Origin: Silene conica
Lineage: Eukaryota > Streptophyta > Magnoliopsida > Caryophyllales > Caryophyllaceae
Assembly: GCA_029255685.2 (NCBI GenBank)
Contig: CM055313.2
Span: 76,858,641 to 76,922,640 of the forward strand
Length of the DNA stretch: 64,000 bases
Direction of reading: 5' to 3'
The notes under the pieces were generated by a model, which made no database searches, was not told the origin of the DNA, and saw nothing but the letters and a program-made list of their open reading frames with translations. The position numbers were made by a program, and so were the translations under genes. Positions 57,875-64,000 of this stretch are shown one piece after another (positions within the stretch are counted from its first letter, which is position 1; the number at the start of each line of letters is the position of its first letter).

Positions 57875-59666
57875 CTACCGTTTTCTTGTTTGCCGAATTC
57901 TCTTCGACTTTCTTGGTTGACTTGATGATCCGGCTTCATCTTCCGCCTCTTGGATGGGAGTTAGTTGAGTTGTCATGTAGTCGGTGGTCATTTGATGGGG
58001 ATCATGCATTGGGCTAGGGTGTGGATTGTCCGGTGGTTGAATAAGATGCCCATAATTTGCACTTTGCAAACAATTGAGTGAAGTATTTTGCATTTCAAGA
58101 AGGAGGTTCATGTAGTTTTGGTCATATGTAGATGGCATACCTGACATGAACTCGTTCACCCGATGGTAGATGTACGAATGACCACCCGCAAGACCATCCA
58201 AATCTGCTCCACTTGGGTTGTAGTGATGTTGATGGCGGTAGTCGTCCGTTAGAATACGGTTTTGAGGACTAACAACCCGTCGAGTGCGCTCTCTATACCA
58301 TATCATGTAAGGATCATGGTGTGACATGAAACCACCATATGGCATTCCCCTAGCCAACAAATTTTCCTTCCTAGCATCCCAAGCATCGACATAGGCAGCC
58401 AATTCCTTCTCAAAGTCTCTTGTCTTGCCCCGTTTGTCCATCTTATGAAGCATAATGTCAGTGTTGCAATCGGGAGGTATGGTTTGGTGCCATCCAAATT
58501 GTCTAACACACCTACTAGGGAGGTGCATCTCTATAACCTCAAAACATATTAAAGGAGCTTCCACAATCCACTCCTCCTCGTCCTCGTGACAAATATCGGG
58601 AAGATGTTGTAGGATCTCTAATGTGTATGGTTGCCAAGTAAATTGTGTTTCAGTTAGTTTATCAAACATGTCTCGATATGTCACAAGACCAAGCCTATGA
58701 TCTTTGTACTTACGATCGATCCTCAACCATTTACACCCTAAAGGATCCCGTCCCGCTACCATTTGGGAGCCTATCGGATAAACCGCTCCTTCAACTTCTT
58801 CATAAATTGACCTTACAATTTGGGGACGTCCAACAACAATACGTTCCCAAGCCCATAACTGAAGGAGAACAACTGGCCCAGATATTTCACTTTTTCCCCT
58901 TTTACATGCACCGCACAAATTTCTATATAAACAAGCTAGTGCAGCGGATCCCCAACTATATTCATCGATTTCATCCAAATTTTCTAACAAAGGCAAAAAC
59001 AAGATACAAACCTCGTTACCGCTCTTATCGGGAAAAATGACGGTCCCGATCAAGTAGAGAATATATGCACGAATATGCATATGTAGTCTCTCCTCATCCG
59101 CATCCGGTGGCAAACCCGAGAAATTACCACTTAACCAAGTCAATTTCAAGCCCAAACCCTTCAACTCAGTATCTGATGGCCGTATACCCAGAAGCTGCTC
59201 ACACAAAGCCGGCCAATAGTGGTCACTCCTCCCGGTAACTGCTCTACCAGTCACTCTCAACCCAAACAACACATTTACATCTTGCAATGTAACTGTTGCT
59301 TCACCGATAGGAAAATGAAACGTATGAGTTTCCTCCCTCCATCTCTCAACCAAAGCCGTAATCAAATCCGGATCGGCATACAAAAAACAAAACCTATGAA
59401 CTCCATAGAACTGTGTATCCTTTATGAATTGACGTACTCTCTGATGAACACGAAATTCGTCCTTCGCTTTCAAGTGGACCCGGCATTTCAACGGACCATG
59501 ATCCTGTTTGGCAGAAAACATAATAGCATTACAAAAAAAAATATACTTTTACTTAGAATCAAATAAAACATTCGGAGAAAATACTCACCGCTCCATTCCA
59601 AACCGCTTCACTTCGATGGCCCGCTTGTAATGTCAGAACTTCGGGGTTAAGTGGACCCGGATCCAT
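57875..59666 (-). CDS. Plant mobile domain (PMD/aminotransferase-like) protein, two exons
   Basis: Proposed CDS: complement(join(57875..59503, 59589..59666)), 568 aa; intron 85 bp, donor GCG-GTGAGT, acceptor CCAAACAG-GATC, phase 0. Exon 1 gives MDPGPLNPEVLTLQAGHRSE, the canonical start of PMD proteins; starting later at 59521 would lose it. The PMD core follows with FYGVHRF, DPDLITALVERWREETHTFHFP, GEATVTLQDVNVLFGLRVTGRAVTG-type and WLSGNF, then YLIGTVIFPDKSGN and LLQLWAWERI. The C-terminus ends in the basic, NLS-like KSKRIRQTRKR. PMD proteins (MAIN family) are nuclear and affect silencing and genome stability; transposon-borne copies are known, their role is not. It lies directly downstream of the transposase in the same TIR pair. 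Confidence 0.85.
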
Positions 59667-59744
59667 GAGACCTGCAACACAAAATATGTTTAAGTAACAC
59701 AAACAATATTCAACAAATAATTGATTAAATCAAGAAATAATTAA

Positions 59745-62273
59745 TTAAATCACACAAATGTACCCGGAAGCATGATTTCTAAGAGGACATCCACGCTTAT
59801 TGTGTCCTTTTTTACGACATAAGGTGCATGTATATTTTGTTTTTGATTGACCCTCGTCCATCTCATTTCGAATCCTTTTCGACTTTGGACGACCAGTTCC
59901 CCTTCTCATTGTCATATTCGGCAAAACTTGTTGACCAACCCAATTAGGCCAATGACGTTCGTCTGGTACCGGGTGAAAGTTAGGCTTGTAGGAACCCAAA
60001 TACTCCCCACAAGTATAAAATGGGTCAATATATTGCTCGGTTGTCAGATTGTAAGTTCTACAAACGGCAGCAACATGAGAACATGGAAAATGGTAAATTT
60101 GGAACTTGTTACAAGTACAAGTTCTTTCCGACAAATTAACCGTATGTCTATGTCCACCCTTTCCTGCTTTCCTTTGACCTCTCCCAGTCTTTACTTGATA
60201 GACACCGGTCTCTGAATTGAAGGCCTCAACTTTATGGTGTGCCGCTTTTTCGAAATTTTTCTCGACATGATTGGTGACAACGGGGGACATCTTCAAACCA
60301 TCAAGTATTCTAGACTTTGCAAATTCACGTCTTTGAACAAAGTAAGAATTCACTCTATAGAATGTAACTTTCACAAGTGCAGTTATAGGTAAGAAACGGG
60401 CCCCCTTTAAGACATTGTTAAACACCTCAGCTAAATTGGTTGTCTTGACCCCATACCTACGTGCACCACCATGACACATGGACCACTTCGACAAAGGTAT
60501 TCTATCTAAATCTGCCATACATCCTGGATTAAGTTCATTGATTTGTGCTAAGCCACTATTAAACTTAATTGGTTGATGCTGAAAAGCTGTCCAACTAAAT
60601 AAGTCTTTCAAGGTCGTATTTTTGTATTTAGTGTTGATATTGGATGCATGATGTCTTATACAAAATCTATGATATGCATATGGTTCCACCCACTCGCTCC
60701 TCTCTTGATTCATCGCTCTCATGATGCCTGGATGTCTATCAGATATTACACAAAGCCCAGTTCGTTGTGTAACCAAACATCTTATGCATGCCAAAAACCA
60801 TGTCCATGTATCCGTACTCTCCGATTCAACTATGGCAAAAGCAAGAGGATATAGTTGATCATTAGCATCAACACCCATGGCAATCATGAGCACTCCTTTA
60901 TACTTGCCATATAAATGAGTTCCATCAATTGTAATTAGAGGACGACAATGATGAAAACCCTTGATTGATGCTCCAAAAGCCCAAAATACCCGACCAAATA
61001 TGACTACGTTTGGGTCAGCCGTTGGAAAATTTACAAATTGAACAACTGTACCGGGATTAGCTTCCTTCAAAGCTTCAAAGTATCTAGGAAGCAACTGATA
61101 CGATAACTCCCAATCACCAAATATGTCGGCCATAGCTTTTTGTTTCGCTTTCCATGCCTTCATATAAGTGATCTTGTAGTTAAACTTGTCAATTATTATT
61201 TCAATTATAGCATTAACCGTCAACCCCCAATCTGCCTCCACAATATTTCTAATGGCATTACTAATGAAAGTTCTTCTCAAATTTCGGTGGTCAATTGGCA
61301 TTGTATCTCCCAAACATGACAACTCATGGCTACCATTGTACCTCACAATAGTAAATGCTTCAGAAACCACACTTTTTTGATTGGCTCTTAATGTCCACTT
61401 ACATGCCACAGGTCTTCTACCACATTTGTATGTTATTGTGTGAGGTTTTGACTCATGTATTTTGAAACTTTGGTTTACCCTTAAGTTATAGGATGTAACT
61501 ACATCCGTCAAAGATCTTTTGTTAGAAAATGATTGACCAATAGAAAACTCTCCACGAACATCATATGGAATAGCATTTTTCCAATTAGCCCAATTATCCC
61601 CACCTAGTTCATCAAACTTAGAAATACTAGTGAATTCGGGATTTGGAGCGGTTTGAGTTACAAGATCAATGTCATCCTCATCATCATCCTCATCACTAGG
61701 ATTCTCTAATCTTATATCAACATCATCCTCAACTTCATCCCCTTCAATATTACCATTACCTATCTCTACTCCAATATTATTTGTTAACAATGACACATAT
61801 CGATCATCACTCCCTTGTATATTGTGTGTGGGTGACAAAAAATTATTGATTAATAAATCATTGTCATTCAACATCCTAGTAAAAGACACATTCGGTACTA
61901 CATTTGCATTGCTCACTTGAGCTTCTTGAATTGGTATCAACTCAACATAGATATCCATAGATCCCGCCTTAGAATGACATACATTAGCCCACATTGCTTG
62001 TAGAGAACGATCATTATTGAGGGAAACTACTTTAAAACATCCAAGACTCGGAAATTTCATTTTCAATACTAATTTAAACTTACTTCTATCAACCCCAATT
62101 GTTGTGTATACTTCATTAAGGAGATCATTGAAGCTCATGTTGCTATTAGCAAAAACGAAAGACTCATTTCCACCAACATAACTTACACACCCATCTCCTT
62201 CAACAATTTCACCATTCCAATAACACAACAAGGGAAAATGACTTCTCTCCATAATTAAACCAAATAAATTCAA
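59745..62273 (-). CDS. MuDR-type MULE transposase, 842 aa
   Basis: Single open frame without introns. Residues 179-203 are acidic. About 218-330 is the MuDR N-terminal zinc/DNA-binding region (GEFSIGQSFSNKRSLTDVV, YKCGRRPVACKW). The MULE catalytic domain spans about 440-625, with candidate DDE residues D450 (TIDGTHLYG), D512 (ISDRHPGI) and E616 (NLAEVFNN). A SWIM zinc finger C719-x-C721...C731-x-H733 follows, and a CCHC knuckle at C816, C819, H824, C829. It cuts and joins DNA at the TIRs. The start at 62273 has an in-frame ATG eight codons later; the upstream one is chosen for length. No internal stop was found. Confidence 0.9.
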   Translation of the reverse strand: MNLFGLIMERSHFPLLCYWNGEIVEGDGCVSYVGGNESFVFANSNMSFNDLLNEVYTTIGVDRSKFKLVLKMKFPSLGCFKVVSLNNDRSLQAMWANVCHSKAGSMDIYVELIPIQEAQVSNANVVPNVSFTRMLNDNDLLINNFLSPTHNIQGSDDRYVSLLTNNIGVEIGNGNIEGDEVEDDVDIRLENPSDEDDDEDDIDLVTQTAPNPEFTSISKFDELGGDNWANWKNAIPYDVRGEFSIGQSFSNKRSLTDVVTSYNLRVNQSFKIHESKPHTITYKCGRRPVACKWTLRANQKSVVSEAFTIVRYNGSHELSCLGDTMPIDHRNLRRTFISNAIRNIVEADWGLTVNAIIEIIIDKFNYKITYMKAWKAKQKAMADIFGDWELSYQLLPRYFEALKEANPGTVVQFVNFPTADPNVVIFGRVFWAFGASIKGFHHCRPLITIDGTHLYGKYKGVLMIAMGVDANDQLYPLAFAIVESESTDTWTWFLACIRCLVTQRTGLCVISDRHPGIMRAMNQERSEWVEPYAYHRFCIRHHASNINTKYKNTTLKDLFSWTAFQHQPIKFNSGLAQINELNPGCMADLDRIPLSKWSMCHGGARRYGVKTTNLAEVFNNVLKGARFLPITALVKVTFYRVNSYFVQRREFAKSRILDGLKMSPVVTNHVEKNFEKAAHHKVEAFNSETGVYQVKTGRGQRKAGKGGHRHTVNLSERTCTCNKFQIYHFPCSHVAAVCRTYNLTTEQYIDPFYTCGEYLGSYKPNFHPVPDERHWPNWVGQQVLPNMTMRRGTGRPKSKRIRNEMDEGQSKTKYTCTLCRKKGHNKRGCPLRNHASGYICVI

Positions 62274-62584
62274 CTAAAATACTAACAATAACCTAATTAA
62301 CAACTAATTAACAATTATCTATTTCAATGAACAACTAATTAAGAAAAGAAATTATAGTTAATACCTTCAATATGTATGAAATTGAGGAAAAAAATACCCA
62401 AATACTCCTTTGATGTTGTTTCGAAACTAATAATTTGATTATTAATCAAATTAATTGAAGATTTTGGTGTGTTTTTTAGTGCGAAATTGAATTCGAGAGG
62501 TTAGGGTTTTCAATTGGGTTGTGTTTTTTAATTTGGGGAAATAGGGATTGTGAGAGAAATCGCGTGTGAAGGGGGGTACTGCAA

Positions 62585-62710
62585 GCCAAGTCGCTCAGCC
62601 GGTAGGCGACTTGGCACTGTGCGCTATTTTTTTTTAAAAATTTCGTTAAGTGTGGGTGTTGTTGATGGGTGTTATTCAAGGTCAAGTCGCTCTCCGGGTA
62701 GGCGACTTGA
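62585..62710. repeat. MULE right subterminal hairpins (two)
   Basis: GCCAAGTCGC/GCGACTTGGC with loop 62595-62605, and TCAAGTCGC/GCGACTTGA with loop 62691-62701. The outermost stem pair differs between them (C:G versus T:A) and stays paired. Confidence 0.8.
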
Positions 62711-62739
62711 TTCTGGCCAGGTCCGGGAAAACCAATCCT

Positions 62740-62826
62740 ACGTGGACCCATTTTCGGTAATTAATTTCAAAAGTAACCTATTTCGTTAAATAATTTGTCA
62801 AAAATGCCTATTTTAGAAAATTACTC
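62740..62826. repeat. MULE right terminal inverted repeat
   Basis: Pairs with 57271-57357 and is followed by ccaaaatag. Confidence 0.9.
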
Positions 62827-62835
62827 CCAAAATAG

Positions 62836-63156
62836 ACCAGAAAAATTCCATATTTGGTGTCTCGAGACCCCGAAAAAGAACAGTATCTCAGGTACGTCAA
62901 TTATCACATCATTAAAATTTATCAAGTATAAATATCCCGGTATGTCTCCTTGTGACGGATATATCCGTCGGAAATTTGGGCCAAATTTTCTCATTTGAAT
63001 AGATACGACAAAGCATAGAGAATCTCAAATTACTTGTCTTTTTCTATTCATACTTGACCCGACATAAGTTCGCGACGAATATTCCCATTACAAATTAAAT
63101 TTGTGAAAATATCTTGCTACATAATCCTGAGTCCGCCCTTGCGTGCGTGGTCAAAA
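62836..63156. other. Intergenic, no feature recognised
   Basis: No coding or repeat signal beyond the short inverted motif GACGGATATATCCGTC at about 62955. Confidence 0.45.
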
Positions 63157-63265
63157 GACCATTGATGAGGCCGAGTGACGAGAGTCAAAAGCAAAGTATT
63201 AATGTTGATAATAATACAGCTAAGTTTAAGATTAAGCACATCTCGGAGCCTATATTCCTACCTAT
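63157..63265 (-). pseudogene. Third fragment homologous to the ubiquitin-like gene's 3' flank
   Basis: ACCATTGATGAGGCC, then TAATGTTGATAATAATA and GCTAAGTTTAAGATTAAGCA, match the order of motifs at 25915-26045 and at 18250-18341 plus 19908-19960. Only the 3' flank is visible; a hAT-like end follows at 63281. Confidence 0.55.
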
Positions 63266-63280
63266 ATAGGCTATACTGCA

Positions 63281-63462
63281 TAGGGGTGTTAACGAGCCGA
63301 GCCGAGCCGAGCCGAGCTTGGCCTTGCTCGGCTTGTGTTCGATTACTAAAACCCGAGCTCGAGCTCGAGCCGATCTTACCCAAGCTTGAAAAAAATGCGC
63401 TCGTTACAAAGCTTGCGAGCTTTAACACGAGCTCGAGCCAAATTCGAGCCAAATCGAGCCTA
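63281..63462. mobile_element. hAT-like terminal region with GAGCC/GAGCTC repeats
   Basis: Begins TAGGGGTGTTAACGAGCC, typical of plant nonautonomous hAT ends, followed by tandem GAGCC and GAGCTC words. No opposite end in the window. Confidence 0.45.
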
Positions 63463-63594
63463 TATAAAATTATTTATTTTTTATTATTTTCTTCCGATAT
63501 TTTCAATAACAAGGTTCGAAGATTTTGTGTAAAAATATTTAGCAAATCAACAACATATTTGATATATATATCAATATATATACTTAAAAGAGGA

Positions 63595-64000
63595 ACTTTT
63601 CGAGCGATTTCATTGGCTATTATTTTGGAGCGATTTCATTGGCTATTACTTTGTTTAAATAAACTAAGTATATAAATAAAAATATAATTAAATAATAATA
63701 AAATATCAGTTGGATAATTATTGTTTTTAGAGAGATTACATTGGATATTACTTTGGTTAAATTAATTAATTATATAAATAAAAAGATAACTAAGTATATA
63801 AATAAAAATATAATGAAATAATAATAAAATATTAGTTGGATAATTATTGTTTTTAGAGAGATTACATTGGATATTACTTTGATTAAATAAATTACTTATT
63901 TAAATAAAAAGATAATTAAAAAGTAATAAAATATTGGTTGGATAATTATTGAATTAGTTAACAAAATAATTGATTTCATTGGCTATTATTTTAGAGCAAT
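63595..64000. repeat. AT-rich tandem repeat, period about 126 bp, runs off right edge
   Basis: AGAGAGATTACATTGGATATTAC recurs at 63729 and 63855 with related TTTCATTGGCTATTA units at 63606, 63632 and 63972. The units share ATAAATAAAAAGATAA and ATAATAAAATATTRGTTGGAT. Confidence 0.75.

Larger units (their letters stand above)
57271..62826 (-). mobile_element. Complete MULE carrying transposase and plant mobile domain genes
   Basis: 87-bp terminal inverted repeats at 57271-57357 and 62740-62826 (both start GAGTAATTTTC and end GGGTCCACGT; roughly ten mismatches) and a perfect 9-bp target duplication ccaaaatag at 57262-57270 and 62827-62835. Two minus-strand genes fill it: a MuDR-type transposase (59745-62273) and a PMD protein (57875-59666), 78 bp apart. 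Both reading frames are open with catalytic residues present, so this is a candidate autonomous element. Hairpin-forming repeats lie just inside both TIRs. Confidence 0.93.

Noticed and set aside
58645..59040. Plus-strand frames within the PMD gene
   Set aside because: Antisense shadows of the minus-strand PMD coding frame.

Overview
The window is a eudicot plant nuclear chromosome segment made mostly of transposable elements nested in one another. The evidence is tRNA-derived SINE, L1-type LINEs, Ty1/copia and Ty3/gypsy LTR elements, CACTA, MULE, hAT, PIF/Harbinger-like and Helitron-like pieces, plus spliced genes with plant-style introns and a telo-box. The species cannot be fixed from the sequence; Caryophyllales is only a weak guess from repeat flavour. 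No bacterial-type operons, rRNA genes or functional tRNAs were seen.

Layout. 1-18163: an old L1 LINE (LINE-A), cut on its left by a minus-strand gypsy-type LTR that runs off the window and split by an 11.7 kb coding-less gypsy element (4621-16295, TSD aaggg), followed by a LINE RNase H fragment. 18164-28382: a host locus. It holds an apparently intact two-exon minus-strand gene for a coiled-coil plus ubiquitin-like protein (26322-28363). It also holds a broken paralogue split by a solo LTR (18347-19907) and by a copia element with 129-bp LTRs (20641-25229). 28383-40557: AT-rich intergenic DNA with hAT, MULE-like and other MITEs, two Helitron-like ends, a 5.5 kb coding-less copia-like element with identical LTRs (32022-37544) and a SINE. 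40570-52097: a full-length LINE-B, split by a 4.6 kb CACTA element carrying a gamma-tocopherol methyltransferase exon and by a 2.2 kb solo LTR. 52733-57071: a 5'-truncated LINE-C, split by a solo copia LTR. 57271-62826: a complete MULE with 87-bp TIRs and a perfect 9-bp TSD, encoding an intact 842-aa transposase and an intact two-exon plant mobile domain (PMD) protein. 62836-64000: a third fragment of the ubiquitin-like gene's 3' flank, a hAT-like end and an AT-rich tandem repeat.

Working logic. The window has three protein-coding units that look intact: the ubiquitin-like/coiled-coil gene, and the MULE transposase with its PMD companion. The two MULE genes sit on one strand inside one pair of TIRs and probably act or travel together. 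The other reading frames are decayed LINE or copia polyproteins.

A recurrent and unusual theme is short stem-loop arrays. In several unrelated elements a loop sequence is kept constant while the stem changes with compensating bases on both sides (29-178, 476-869, 35371-36535, the MULE subterminal hairpins and the CACTA subterminal pairs). All boundaries and differences were read by eye from the sequence; no alignments or database searches were run.
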